Source of the DNA: Saccharopolyspora elongata
GTDB lineage: Bacteria > Actinomycetota > Actinomycetes > Mycobacteriales > Pseudonocardiaceae
DNA: 58,520 nucleotides
Direction: 5' to 3'
Assembly (NCBI RefSeq): GCF_004348985.1
Contig: NZ_SMKW01000060.1
Coordinates: 1 to 58,520 of the forward strand
Numbering within the stretch: position 1 is the stretch's first letter; the number at the start of each line of letters is the position of its first letter. Below the pieces are notes generated by a model, which ran no database searches, was not told where the DNA came from, and worked only from the letters and a program-made list of their open reading frames with translations. The translations under genes and the position numbers were made by a program. Shown piece after piece: positions 1 through 9,724 of this stretch.

Positions 1-20
1 CAGGTGTGTATAAGAGACAC
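1..20. other. Probable sequencing-adapter remnant (Tn5 mosaic end-like)
   Basis: Bases 2-20 match the 19-base Tn5/Nextera mosaic end (AGATGTGTATAAGAGACAG) at 17 of 19 positions. On the minus strand the NRPS reading frame is sensible up to this point and then turns into a non-family tail. This is best read as untrimmed library adapter at a contig end rather than genomic DNA. A chance match is unlikely at this length but cannot be excluded here. Confidence 0.75.
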
Positions 21-2437
21 ACATACAACTCCCCCACCACACCCACAGGAACCAAACCCAAAAACCCATCCAACACATACACCCGCATATTGCGCATGGC
101 CCGGCCGATCGGAACCGTGTTCCCGATCGAATCGGCAGTCCTTACCTCGTGGTAGGCGCAGAACGTGGTTGTTTCCGTGGGTCCGTAGACGTGCACGAAC
201 CTGGTGTTGGGGCAGGTTTCGACGGCGCGCCGGAATGCCTGCGTCGACACCACTTCCCCGCCCGTCCACACCTCCCGCAGTGCCGAAACCAGTTCGATGC
301 GCTCGCCGACGAGGTGGTTGAAGAGAGCCGTGGTCAAGAAGGCGTGCGTCACCCGGTTCCGCGTGATGGTCGAATGCCACGCGTCGAGATCGACCGCTTC
401 CCCGGGGGCCAACACGAGCCGCGCGCCACGGAGCAGCGGAACCCAGATCTCGTAGGTCGACGCGTCGAAGGCCAGCGGCGAGTGCACCAGCACCCGCGCG
501 TCCGCATAGCTGTCGAACGCGCGGTCCCCGGTCAGCTCGACCACGTCCTCGTGCGTCGCCGCAACGCCTTTGGGGATTCCCGAGGAACCGGAGGTGTAGA
601 TGACGTAAGCCGCTTGCCCGGGGTGCAGTGCGCCTCCGCGCTCCGCATCGGTGAGCTCGGCCGTCGGCTGCGCGGCGAGCCGCTGCTGCACCTCCGGCGA
701 GTCGAGCACGACGGTCGGCGTGCCGCCGTCCTCGACGCCAGGCCGGGTGGCGGCGGTCGTCAGCAGCAGCACAGGCGTGGCATCGCGCAGTATCGACCGG
801 ACCCGTTCGGCGGGATTGCCCGGATCGATCGGCAGGTACGCCCCACCGGCCTTCAGCACGGCCAGGACGGCGACCACCGCTTCGACCGAGCGGGGTAGCG
901 CCAGGCCCACCACCCGTTCCGGGCCGACGCCCGACGCCACCAGGTGGCGTGCGAGCTGGTTCGACCGGGCGTCGAGTTCCGCGTAGGTCAGTTCCGCCTC
1001 GCCGGACACGACCGCGATCGCCTCGGGCCGGAGAGCCACCTGCCGGCCGAACAACTCCGGCACGACCGCCGACGGGGTCACCACTGCCGGGTCGTTCAAG
1101 CCCAGGAGGCGTTCCCGCTCGACGTCGCCGACCAGGTCGACGTTGCCCACGGGGCAGTCCGGATTCGCGCACAACGCCTCCAGGAGGCGGCCCAATCGCC
1201 CGAGCAATTGCTCCACAGTGGACGGTCCGAACACGTCCGAACGGTAATCCAGCCGGAGGACGATCTTCTCGCCGGGGAAGACGATCAGGCTGAGGGGGTA
1301 GTGCGAACCATCGTGACCGGCGATGTCGGCGGCCCGCAGCTCGCTTCCGGCCGGGGTGATGCCCGCCGTGTCCAGCGGGTAGTTCTCGAAGACGACCAGG
1401 GAGTCGAAGAGCTTTCCGTGCCCGCTCAACCGGCCCGCGTCCGTGAGGCTGAGGTGCTGGTGGTTGACCAAGGCGGCCTGCTCGTCGCGGAAGCGGCGAA
1501 GCGCGTCAGCCAGGGGTTCGTGCGGATCGAGCCGGACCCGGACGGGCACCGTGTTGATGAACAACCCCACCATCGATTCCACGCCGGGCAGTTGAGGCGG
1601 CCGCCCGGCCACGGTGGTGCCGAACACGACGTCGGAGCGGCCGGTCAACGACCGGAGCAGGATCGCCCAGGCGCCCTGGACCAGGGTGCCGGTGGTCAGC
1701 TCCCGGCGGCGGCCGAGAACGCGCAGGTCCGCGGTCAGTTCCGCGGGCAGTTCGAGGGTCGCCTGTGCGCGCCGGCCCGGTCCGGCCGGGCCCGCTGTCG
1801 GCGCGAGCAAGGTCGGCTCGGACAGCCCGGCCAGGGCGCGCCGCCACGCGTCCTCCGCGGCCTGCCGGTCCTGCCCGGCGAGCCAGGCCAGGTACTCCCG
1901 GTACGGCGTGACCCGCGGCAGCTCGCTGTCGTCACCACCGCTCTGGTAGAGCTGGAACAGCTCGCGAAACAAGACCGGATACGACCAGCCGTCCAGCAGG
2001 ATGTGGTGGTTGGTCAGCACCAGCAGGTGCCGCTGCGGTTCGAGCCGGATCAGCGCGAACCGGAGCAGCGGGGGGTCGAACAGGTCGAAGCCGGCCTCCC
2101 GCTGCTCGAGCAGCAGGCGCTCGCGCTCGGCGCGCTGCTCGTCCACGGTGCGGCCGCGGAGGTCGAACTCCGCCCACGGCAAGGTCACCGAGCGGGGGAT
2201 GACCTGGACCGGGCTGTCCACCCCCTCGAACCAGAAGGCGGCACTCAGGTTCGGGTGGCGTCGCAAGATCGCCTCCGCGGCGCCGCGCAGCTCGGCGGCG
2301 CGCAGCGGTCCATCGAGCTCCAGGACGACCTGGACGACGTACTCGTCCGGGCCGCTCCCCTGGTGCAGGGCGTGGAATAGCAGACCTTCCTGGAGCGGGG
2401 ACAGCGGCAACACGTCTACGAATCCGGGCTGCTCCAT
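1..2437 (-). CDS. Non-ribosomal peptide synthetase, condensation-adenylation module (3' end missing)
   Basis: The frame is open from an ATG at 2437 (RBS GGAGGAG 6 bases upstream) to the window edge, about 805 residues. The start motif LPLSPLQEGLLFHAL and HHILLDG (about residue 145) mark a condensation domain. Its C1 motif is of the type that accepts a D-configured donor, which fits the epimerase ending the upstream protein. The adenylation domain follows, with YVIYTSGSSGIPKG near residue 612, FDASTYEIW and VYGPTETTTF. A hand-read specificity code is D-A-Y-A-W-G-V-T-F, resembling aliphatic (Val-type) pockets, which is tentative. It overlaps the upstream NRPS by 22 bases. Codons below about position 84 become T/G-ending, unlike the rest. 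The last few codons are adapter. Confidence 0.9.
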   Translation of the reverse strand, partial: MEQPGFVDVLPLSPLQEGLLFHALHQGSGPDEYVVQVVLELDGPLRAAELRGAAEAILRRHPNLSAAFWFEGVDSPVQVIPRSVTLPWAEFDLRGRTVDEQRAERERLLLEQREAGFDLFDPPLLRFALIRLEPQRHLLVLTNHHILLDGWSYPVLFRELFQLYQSGGDDSELPRVTPYREYLAWLAGQDRQAAEDAWRRALAGLSEPTLLAPTAGPAGPGRRAQATLELPAELTADLRVLGRRRELTTGTLVQGAWAILLRSLTGRSDVVFGTTVAGRPPQLPGVESMVGLFINTVPVRVRLDPHEPLADALRRFRDEQAALVNHQHLSLTDAGRLSGHGKLFDSLVVFENYPLDTAGITPAGSELRAADIAGHDGSHYPLSLIVFPGEKIVLRLDYRSDVFGPSTVEQLLGRLGRLLEALCANPDCPVGNVDLVGDVERERLLGLNDPAVVTPSAVVPELFGRQVALRPEAIAVVSGEAELTYAELDARSNQLARHLVASGVGPERVVGLALPRSVEAVVAVLAVLKAGGAYLPIDPGNPAERVRSILRDATPVLLLTTAATRPGVEDGGTPTVVLDSPEVQQRLAAQPTAELTDAERGGALHPGQAAYVIYTSGSSGIPKGVAATHEDVVELTGDRAFDSYADARVLVHSPLAFDASTYEIWVPLLRGARLVLAPGEAVDLDAWHSTITRNRVTHAFLTTALFNHLVGERIELVSALREVWTGGEVVSTQAFRRAVETCPNTRFVHVYGPTETTTFCAYHEVRTADSIGNTVPIGRAMRNMRVYVLDGFLGLVPVGVVGELYVCLLYTP

Positions 2438-5400
2438 CGTGATCTCCTCCACGCTGACTCGAGCTGGTCGATCTGCTGCTGGGTGAGGTTGACCAGCCCG
2501 AAATCGGACGGCGTGTGGCCGCCCGCGCCGGGTTGGTCGGTTGCTGTCGTGACGCCGCGAAGCACCTCGAACCAGATCTCCGCGAGCGCCGTGAGCTGGT
2601 CCCGGTCGAGTGGCGGCTGCCAGGACCAGGTCGCGACCAGCTGCGGCCGCCCGGCGGTGGACAGCACCGCCGCGTTGAGGTCCAGCAGGTGGACCGGGGG
2701 CATTCCCGGCCCGGCGGCAGTAGCGACCCTCAGGGGTTGGCCCGTACCGTCCGCGAGCGGTGCCCACGCGGTGTCCCCGTCGGCGTCATCTGCGGCGGAG
2801 AACCGGCCCAGGTAGTTGAACCCGATCTCGGGTCTGGGCAGACCTGCGAGTTCCTCGGCCGTCTCCGGGTTGAGGTAGCGCAGCAGCCCGTAGCCCAGGC
2901 CGTGGTCGGGCACCGCACGGATCTCTTCCTTCAGGTGTTGGATGGTGCGCCGGAGTTCCGGCCCACCACGCCGAACGTCCTCGCGTTCCAGGGGGTCAGG
3001 GGTGAGGCGCACCGGGTGCAGCGTGGTGAACCAGCCGACCGTGCCCGACAGGTCCACGCCATCGGCGAGTTCTTGGTGCCGCCCGTGGCCTTCGACATCG
3101 ACCACCACTGCCCGGGCCGACGACCCCAGCCGCCGTCGCCATTGCGCAACGGCGGTTCCCAGCGCGGCGAGCAGCACCTCGTGGGTGTCCGCGTGGTAGA
3201 CGGCGGGCACCCGCCTCAACAGCGGCTCGGTGTCCGCCACCGGCAACCGCAGCGTCAGCTCGCCGGACTCCTGATGCCCGGCTGCTCCCCCGCGCTTGGG
3301 CACGGCGTCTGCCAGCGTCCGCTTCCAGTGGTCTAGCTCGGCGATTCGCTCCGGACTTCGCGCTTCTGCGGCAAGAATTCGCGTCCAGCGGCGCAGCGAC
3401 GTGCCACGCGGCGGCAGCGACGGGGTTCGCCCAGCCGCTATCGCCTGCCACGCGGTGGCCAGATCCGCCAGCAAGATCCGCCAGGACACCCCGTCGACGG
3501 CCAGGTGGTGGATCACCAGCAGCAATCGGCCCGCCCCTCCGGCTCCGGCATCGAAGAACACGGCTTGCCACACCGTTTCGGACCTCGGGTCCAGACGAGC
3601 CTGTGCAGCGGCGAAGTACTCGTCCGCGGCCGCGTTCAACTGGTCCTCGGAAAGACCGCGCACGTCCACATGCGTCACGCGGTCCGCCACGGGCGACGAC
3701 CCGACGGGCGCTACTCGCAAGCCCTGCTCGGCACCGTCGTCTACGCACAAGCGCAACGCGCCGTGCCGCTCCACCAGCGCTTCCAAGGCGGCCACCAAGT
3801 TCGGGCGGTCAATCCCCGTCGGCAAGGCCACCACCATCGCCTGGCACAGCCCGTCGAACTGCCCACCCAAACCCTGGAACCAATCCACGATCGGCGTCGA
3901 GCCGAGGGCGCCCACGCCGTCGTCCTCAACCGGCTCGGCATCCGCGTGCACGCCGGCTGCGGACGCGATGCCGGCCACGGTCCGGTGCACCAGCACGTCT
4001 TGCGGGGTGAAGGTGATGCCGGCGGCCTGTGCCCGGCTGACCAGCTGGATGGCGGAGATGCTGTCCCCGCCGAGGTCGAAGAAGCTGTCGTCGATCCCCA
4101 CGTCCGGGACGCCGAGCAGCTGGTCGAAGAACCCGCACAACGCTTCCTGGACCTGGGTTCGCGGCGGGCGAGACGACGCGGCACGCGTGAACTCCGGCGC
4201 AGGCAAGGCCCGGCGGTCCAGTTTGCCGTTCGCCGTCAGCGGTAGTGCGTCCATGGGCACGATCGCCGCCGGCACCAGGTGATCCGGCACGCGGCCGCCC
4301 AGGAACTCGCGCACCTCGCGAACGTCCAGCTCCGCGGACGGCGCGGGAACCACGTACCCGACGAGGCGTTTGTCCCCCGGCCGATCCTCGCGGGCGGCGA
4401 CCGCGGCGCGGGCGATGCCCGGATGCTCGGTCAGGACGTTCTCGATTTCGCCAGGCTCGATCCGGAAACCTCGCACCTTGACCTGGTCGTCGACCCGGCC
4501 GACGTACTCCAGCCAGCCACGGTCGTTCCACCGCACCAGGTCTCCGGTGCGGTACAACCGACCGCCGGCACCCGCCGACACGCTCCCCGCCACCGGGTTC
4601 TCGGCCGGGCCGAAGGGATTGGCCACGAAGCGTTCCGCCGTCAGCCCCGCCCGGCGCCAATAGCCGCGCGCCACCCCGAGCCCGCCGACGTACAACTCCC
4701 CGACCACGCCGGGGGGAACCAATGCCAGCCTGTCGTCCAGCACGTAGACCTGGGTGTTGGCGACCGGACCACCGATTCCACCGCCGTCCGCGTCCGACCC
4801 GCACCAGCCCGCCGTTGCGTACACGGTCGCCTCGGTCGGCCCGTAGGCGTTCATCACCCGGCATCCCGGGAACGCCGCCTCCAGCGCGGCCACCACCCCC
4901 GTCGGCAGCGCTTCCCCCGCGCACACGACGACACCCGAGAACCCGGAATCCCGCACCGCTGCGGCCACCTGGCCCAGCACCGACGGAACGCCGCTGATCG
5001 CGCTCGGAGCCGGCCCCGCGGACAACCGCTCCGCCAGCGCCGAGCCGTCCCGCACCACTTCGACGCAGCCCCCGCAGGCCAAGGGGACAAACAGCTCGAA
5101 CACCGATACGTCGAAGCTCAACGACGTGGACGCGAGCACCCGGCCGAGCCGCTCCCCCAGGGCGCGAACCGCCCAGGACACCAGGTTCACCACACTGGTC
5201 TGGGACACCACCACGCCCTTCGGGACGCCGGTCGAACCCGAGGTGTAGATGACGTAGGCGGGATGCGAACCGCGCAGCGACGACCGGCGGTCGTCGTCGC
5301 CGAGCTCGGAGCTCGGCTGCTCGGCGAGCGCGCGGCGCACGTGCCGGTCGTCCAGCACCACGATGTCGACGGGCGGTTGCGCGACGCGCCCGGCGGTGTC

Positions 5401-7104
5401 CGTCGTGGCCAGCAGCAGGACCGGGTTCGCGTCGGCGAGCATGAATTCGACGCGATGGGCGGGATAGGTGGGGTCGACCGGCAGGTAAGCACCGCCGGCC
5501 TTCAGCACCGCAAGCATCGCGATGACCATGTCCGCCGTGCGCGGCAGCAACAATCCGACCACTCGCTCGGGCCCAACGCCCAGCTCGACCAGGTGGCGAG
5601 CGAGCTGATTCGCCCGCGCGTGCAGCTCCGCGTAGGTGAGGCTCTTCCCACCGCACACCAACGCGACCTCGTCCGGACTGCGCGCCACTTGGTCGTCCAG
5701 CAGCTCTGGCACCACCGAGGAAGTCAGCTCGGCGGCTGCGCCGTTCCACTCCCCCAGCAGCTTGTTCCGCTCCGCGGCGGTCAGCACGTCCAATTCACCG
5801 ACTTCGGCGTCCAAGTCGCCGGCCAGCACGTCCAGCAGGGCGAGGAACCGATCCTGATGGGTGCCCAGGGCATCGCTGCTGTAGCGGTCCGCGTTCCCGT
5901 TGAAGTCGACCCGGACAGCACCACCGTCGGGGCGGTCGTAGGCCATGATGGACAGATCGTCGACCAACCCGTTGGACAAGTTGTGCAGCCGCGCGGCGCA
6001 CTGCCCGAAGCTCAGGTCGAAGTCGAACGGCATCACGTTCACCTCGGGGCCCATGAGGTGGCGCATGCCGGTCGTCAGGTTGAGATCGCGAGCCAGCTGC
6101 TCCGCGCGATAACGCTGGTGCGCCAAGGCCCCGCGAACCTCCCGCGAGGCCTGCCGGAGGAGCTCGTGCACCGTGGTCCCACCATCGACCTTCACCCGCA
6201 GCGGAACCACGTTCGCCAGCGTGCCCGGGTTGCGGCGCAGCGTTGCGTTCTTGCGAGCAGCCACTGCGAAACCGACCGCGATGTCCTCCTCCCCGGTGAG
6301 CCGGTGGAGGTACACCGCGGTCGCCGCGAGCAGCATGACCGACCAGTGCGTGCGGGCGGTTCGGGCGGCCGCCTTGATCCGGTCCGCGGCTGCGGCCGGA
6401 ACATGGCTGGTGTGCCGAAGGAAGCTCCGCGGCAGATCCTCCGTCATGGCGGAAATCCGTGCCACGTTGGGCCGGTCGGCGAACCTCTCCAGCCAGTACT
6501 TCCGATCCCGTTCGAAATCCCCGGAGTTCCGGTACTCGGCGTCTTCCGCCACCAGTTCCCGCAGTGACGAGAACGGCGCGGGCTCCGCGGGCAGACCTTG
6601 CACGCTCGTCGTGTAAAGATGCGCTGCGCGTTGCGAGATCAGGATGCTGCCCGCACCGTCGGTGACCAGGTGATGGTAGCCCTGGTACCAGTAGAAGCGG
6701 TCCGACGCCAGCTTGAGCAGGGCGTACGAGAACAGCCGGTCGCGGGTCAGGTCCATCGGGACGGCGAGGTCTTCGTACATCCAGCGCTCCGCCGCCGCAC
6801 CCGGATCGGGTTCGGTGCTGAAGTCGAGCACGGGGAAGTCCCAGTCGGGGACGGGGTTCACGGTCTGGTGCGCAACGCCGTCCACCTCGTGGACGCGGCA
6901 GTGCAGCACATCCACCTCGGCGACGGTCTTGCGGACCGCGGCTTCGAACTCGGCGCCGTCGATCGCCCCGTCGATCTCGACGTACTGGCCCACGCGGAAG
7001 TGCAGGCTATCCGGGTTGAACCGCTGCGCCAGCCAGATCTCCCGTTGGGCGTCCGACAACGGGAAAGCGGAGTCGGCAGCCAGTTGGTCCATGATCCCAC
7101 CCAT
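2416..7104 (-). CDS. Non-ribosomal peptide synthetase, C-A-T-E module
   Basis: A complete single-module NRPS of about 1562 residues. Domains in order: condensation (LSDAQREIWLAQ near 15, HHLVTDG near 144), adenylation (YVIYTSGSTGVPKG near 618, FDVSVFELF, NAYGPTEATVY, LYRTGDLVRW), carrier protein (FFDLGGDSI near 1012, serine for phosphopantetheine), and epimerization (HHLAVDGVSW near 1200). The GGDSI form of the carrier motif is typical before an epimerase, so the module should load and invert one amino acid. A hand-read code is D-V-F-S-V-A-A-V-Y-K, which I cannot assign to a substrate. The first condensation domain resembles those opening siderophore or starter modules (EntF/DhbF-like), so this may be the first module and may take an acyl or aryl starter. 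Possible starts are 7110 (GTG), 7104 and 7092 (ATG). It lies 40-odd bases after the P450 stop, probably in one operon. Confidence 0.9.
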   Translation of the reverse strand: MGGIMDQLAADSAFPLSDAQREIWLAQRFNPDSLHFRVGQYVEIDGAIDGAEFEAAVRKTVAEVDVLHCRVHEVDGVAHQTVNPVPDWDFPVLDFSTEPDPGAAAERWMYEDLAVPMDLTRDRLFSYALLKLASDRFYWYQGYHHLVTDGAGSILISQRAAHLYTTSVQGLPAEPAPFSSLRELVAEDAEYRNSGDFERDRKYWLERFADRPNVARISAMTEDLPRSFLRHTSHVPAAAADRIKAAARTARTHWSVMLLAATAVYLHRLTGEEDIAVGFAVAARKNATLRRNPGTLANVVPLRVKVDGGTTVHELLRQASREVRGALAHQRYRAEQLARDLNLTTGMRHLMGPEVNVMPFDFDLSFGQCAARLHNLSNGLVDDLSIMAYDRPDGGAVRVDFNGNADRYSSDALGTHQDRFLALLDVLAGDLDAEVGELDVLTAAERNKLLGEWNGAAAELTSSVVPELLDDQVARSPDEVALVCGGKSLTYAELHARANQLARHLVELGVGPERVVGLLLPRTADMVIAMLAVLKAGGAYLPVDPTYPAHRVEFMLADANPVLLLATTDTAGRVAQPPVDIVVLDDRHVRRALAEQPSSELGDDDRRSSLRGSHPAYVIYTSGSTGVPKGVVVSQTSVVNLVSWAVRALGERLGRVLASTSLSFDVSVFELFVPLACGGCVEVVRDGSALAERLSAGPAPSAISGVPSVLGQVAAAVRDSGFSGVVVCAGEALPTGVVAALEAAFPGCRVMNAYGPTEATVYATAGWCGSDADGGGIGGPVANTQVYVLDDRLALVPPGVVGELYVGGLGVARGYWRRAGLTAERFVANPFGPAENPVAGSVSAGAGGRLYRTGDLVRWNDRGWLEYVGRVDDQVKVRGFRIEPGEIENVLTEHPGIARAAVAAREDRPGDKRLVGYVVPAPSAELDVREVREFLGGRVPDHLVPAAIVPMDALPLTANGKLDRRALPAPEFTRAASSRPPRTQVQEALCGFFDQLLGVPDVGIDDSFFDLGGDSISAIQLVSRAQAAGITFTPQDVLVHRTVAGIASAAGVHADAEPVEDDGVGALGSTPIVDWFQGLGGQFDGLCQAMVVALPTGIDRPNLVAALEALVERHGALRLCVDDGAEQGLRVAPVGSSPVADRVTHVDVRGLSEDQLNAAADEYFAAAQARLDPRSETVWQAVFFDAGAGGAGRLLLVIHHLAVDGVSWRILLADLATAWQAIAAGRTPSLPPRGTSLRRWTRILAAEARSPERIAELDHWKRTLADAVPKRGGAAGHQESGELTLRLPVADTEPLLRRVPAVYHADTHEVLLAALGTAVAQWRRRLGSSARAVVVDVEGHGRHQELADGVDLSGTVGWFTTLHPVRLTPDPLEREDVRRGGPELRRTIQHLKEEIRAVPDHGLGYGLLRYLNPETAEELAGLPRPEIGFNYLGRFSAADDADGDTAWAPLADGTGQPLRVATAAGPGMPPVHLLDLNAAVLSTAGRPQLVATWSWQPPLDRDQLTALAEIWFEVLRGVTTATDQPGAGGHTPSDFGLVNLTQQQIDQLESAWRRSRWSSPDS

Positions 7105-7150
7105 CGACACGCTGCTTGCGCCTCAGGACACGGCGACCGCGGTCCCCGCA

Positions 7151-8356
7151 TCACCACTCGACCGGGAGCCGGGACACCCCGTACACGGGCATCTCGGTGC
7201 AGATTTCGAGTTCGTCCGCCGGAACGGCGAGCCGCAGGGCGGGGAACTCCCGGAAGATCCCGGCATAGCTCGTGCGCAGGATGTTCCGAGCGAGGTGTTG
7301 GCCAAGGCATTGGTGCACGCCGTAGCCGAACGCGAGGTGCCCGGCCGACGAGTTGTCGATGTCCAGTGCGGCCGGGCACTCGACGTGCTCGGGGTCGCGG
7401 TTGGCCGCCGGCAGGGCTATGGACACCGAGTCACCGGCCTTGATGGTTTCGCCGCCGAGCTCGACGTCCCGCAGCGCGGTGCGGATAGGTCCGATGTGGG
7501 TGACGCTGAGGTAGCGCAGCAGTTCGTCGACGGCCTTGTCGAGCTGGGCCGAGTTGGAAAGCGCCCGAGCCCGCTGGTCCGGGTGTTCCAGCAACGCGAG
7601 CGTTCCGAGGGCCAGCATGTTCGCCGTTGATTCGTACCCCGCGGTCAGCAGCACCATTCCGACGGTGGCGATCTCCTCGTCTGGCAACTCGCCCGAAGCC
7701 GCCAGGTGCCCGAGGACGTCACCGCTGGTCCCGGCCCGCTTCTTCGCGTCGACGAACTCCTGGAACTGGGTGTGGATCGCCTGGGTCGCTGCCCCGACGT
7801 CGGCGGCCTCGGCGTGCTGGTCGAACAGGACTGAGACGCGCCGCACGAAGCGGTCGCGCTCGTCCTCGGGGACGCCCAGGACCTCGGAGACCACGTTCAG
7901 CGGCACGAGTTTCGCGAAGTCCCGCACCAGGTCGGCGGGTTGGCCCCCACGGTCCATCGCGTGCAGGCGTTCGTCGACGATCCGCTGGATCGTCTCGGTC
8001 AGCGAATCCGTCCGGCGCACCGCGAAATGACCGGCTAGCAGCCGGCGGTACCTGGTGTGCTCCGGCGGGTCCATGCGGTGGAACACGCCCGGCGGGATGT
8101 CCTTGCGCGCCTGCTCTGCTTCGGCGGGCAGCTCGACGGGGATGCGGGCGAGATCGGCGCGGCTGCTGAAGCGGCTGTCGGCGAGTACCGCGCGGGCCAA
8201 CGAGTAGCTCGTCACCAACCAACCCAGGTGGCCGTCCCCGTAGACCATCCGTCCGATGGGCTTCCGATCCCGCAGCGACTCCAGTTCCACGGGCAGTTCG
8301 AAGATCCGGTCGCGTTCGGTCGGAATACCGACGGGAACACCGATGGTGTCGGACAA
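7151..8356 (-). CDS. Cytochrome P450
   Basis: A 401-residue bacterial class P450. Visible motifs are the B-C region DPPEHTRYRRLL, the I-helix oxygen-activation segment AGYEST, the K-helix ELLRY (ExxR) and the heme loop FGYGVHQCLGQHLARN with the cysteine ligand. The start chosen is TTG at 8356 because GGAAGGAG lies 4-5 bases before it; a GTG at 8404 lacks an RBS. It immediately precedes the NRPS genes on the same strand, so it probably hydroxylates or cross-links the peptide or a carrier-bound amino acid. No dedicated ferredoxin or reductase lies in the window. The substrate cannot be read from the sequence. Confidence 0.93.
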   Translation of the reverse strand: MSDTIGVPVGIPTERDRIFELPVELESLRDRKPIGRMVYGDGHLGWLVTSYSLARAVLADSRFSSRADLARIPVELPAEAEQARKDIPPGVFHRMDPPEHTRYRRLLAGHFAVRRTDSLTETIQRIVDERLHAMDRGGQPADLVRDFAKLVPLNVVSEVLGVPEDERDRFVRRVSVLFDQHAEAADVGAATQAIHTQFQEFVDAKKRAGTSGDVLGHLAASGELPDEEIATVGMVLLTAGYESTANMLALGTLALLEHPDQRARALSNSAQLDKAVDELLRYLSVTHIGPIRTALRDVELGGETIKAGDSVSIALPAANRDPEHVECPAALDIDNSSAGHLAFGYGVHQCLGQHLARNILRTSYAGIFREFPALRLAVPADELEICTEMPVYGVSRLPVEW

Positions 8357-8523
8357 TTCAGGCTCCTTCCCGAGTTTTCGTCGCGCTGGCGCGAGCCGAC
8401 TCACCGAACCGCACCACGCGCCGCCGCGGCGCTACCGCGGGTTCGCCGCTCTGGGGTGTTCCTGGTGACGGGCGCGACTTCCTGGTTGGGCGGAACGTGA
8501 TCAGGACTCGCCCAGCTGCGCGA

Positions 8524-8902
8524 TCAGGCTCTTCGGCGGCTGTGATCCGGCGGATCGAGTTCGAGCAGCGAAATGTGGAGGTCGACGGCGGCCGCGGTGG
8601 GGTCACCGTAGGACCCGTACGCTCTTGCGCACCCCGAACCGCCTATCTCTCAACACTTCGTCGCACAAGTCGTGGGTCGTGCAAATCAGCAACCCGAGCT
8701 TGCTGCGGACCAGCGGCCCCTGCGCGCGCATGCCCGCGTAGAGCGGGTACGGGTTGTCCCGCCACGGGGAGTGCAGCAAGCGGGCGAACGGATCGCCTCC
8801 CCTGCCGAACAGCCAGGCAACCGCCCCTTGGGCGAACAAGCGCGTGCGAAGGCCGAGCTCGGCGAACAGATGCTGATCAGCCCGAGCCTGCTGACCGGAC
8901 AT
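8524..8902 (-). pseudogene. Decayed cytochrome P450 (N-terminal remnant, frameshifted)
   Basis: The reading frame starts at ATG 8902 behind a good RBS (GGAGGTG) and encodes a P450-like N-terminus (PFARLLHSPWRDNPYPLYAG, then LCDEVLRDRRFGV). It stops at 8603. The neighbouring frame continues the family with YGDPTAAAVDL and LELDPPDHSRRR, the segment equivalent to DPPEHTRYRR of the downstream P450, and then stops at 8524. A frameshift near 8610 and loss of the last three quarters, including the heme loop, make this non-functional. It was probably a second tailoring P450 of the NRPS cluster. Confidence 0.8.
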
Positions 8903-8930
8903 CGACGCACCTCCATGAGCGAGTCACTGG

Positions 8931-9489
8931 ATGGGAGAAGCTTTTCGCGCGGTGGAATCGACTGCCCTGCCGACGTCCCGCAACACCGCACCCCGAGGCG
9001 ACCGGCACCGCTCGACAGCGTTCACGGGGCTGATCGTGGACGGCACCCTGGTACCCACCCATGACCGAAGCGTGAGTGCGTCGTCGAAGAACTACCGGTA
9101 CTCGACCAACCTGCAGGTGGTCATCGACGCCAACACCCGCCTGACGGTCGCAGTCGGAAAGCCGCTGCCCGGCAACCGCAACGGCTGCCGGGCCTACACC
9201 GAATCCGGTGTCGACCAGCACTGCACGGGTGCACACGTCATGGCCGACAGCGGCTACCAAGGCATTACCGGAGTGGTCATGCCGTACCGCAAACCCGGCG
9301 ACGGCAGCGAACTTCCTCCGTGGAAGGAAGAACTCAACACCGTTCACAAGCGCGTCCGAGCCCGCGTTGAGCATGCCCTGGCACATGAAGTCCTGGAACA
9401 TCCTCCGCAACTGCCGACGCAAACGCGACGGCGTCTGGCACGCCGCACGCGGCGTAGCCCTCATGCGCAACCTCACCATGGCCCGCTGA
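8931..9489 (+). pseudogene. IS5-family transposase remnant
   Basis: The translated segment contains the DDE transposase stretches GLIVDGTLVPTHD, NLQVVIDANTRL, VMADSGYQG and NTVHKRVRARVEHALAH. The C-terminus continues only after a frameshift near 9385 (MKSWNILRNCRRK, RGVALMRNLTMAR). The N-terminal third is missing and the first residues before about 9010 are not family-like. It is broken, with the insertion adjacent to the decayed P450 and presumably involved in that gene's loss. Confidence 0.8.
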
Positions 9490-9724
9490 ACACCACCCGC
9501 CACGCCGCAAGCCACGCTTTCCCATGCACGCCAACAATATTTGATCATTATGGGACAGGCTTTAGACGCTATTGCCGACCCATTCGAACAACAAGACCTG
9601 CGGCCACAAGCTGCCATGCGCGGTCACTCGCATGCCGCCGGACAACCTCGATGGCAAACAACTGCCATTCGCCTGGACAGCGACCATTCGCAGGCCACCG
9701 GAAACGCCATGGGGAGCCGCCCGA

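Noticed and set aside
944..6567. Long open frames on the plus strand opposite the NRPS genes (944-2380, 4279-6567)
   Set aside because: They are antisense shadows of high-GC coding sequence: Arg/Gln/His-rich without domains, while the minus frame shows complete NRPS motifs.
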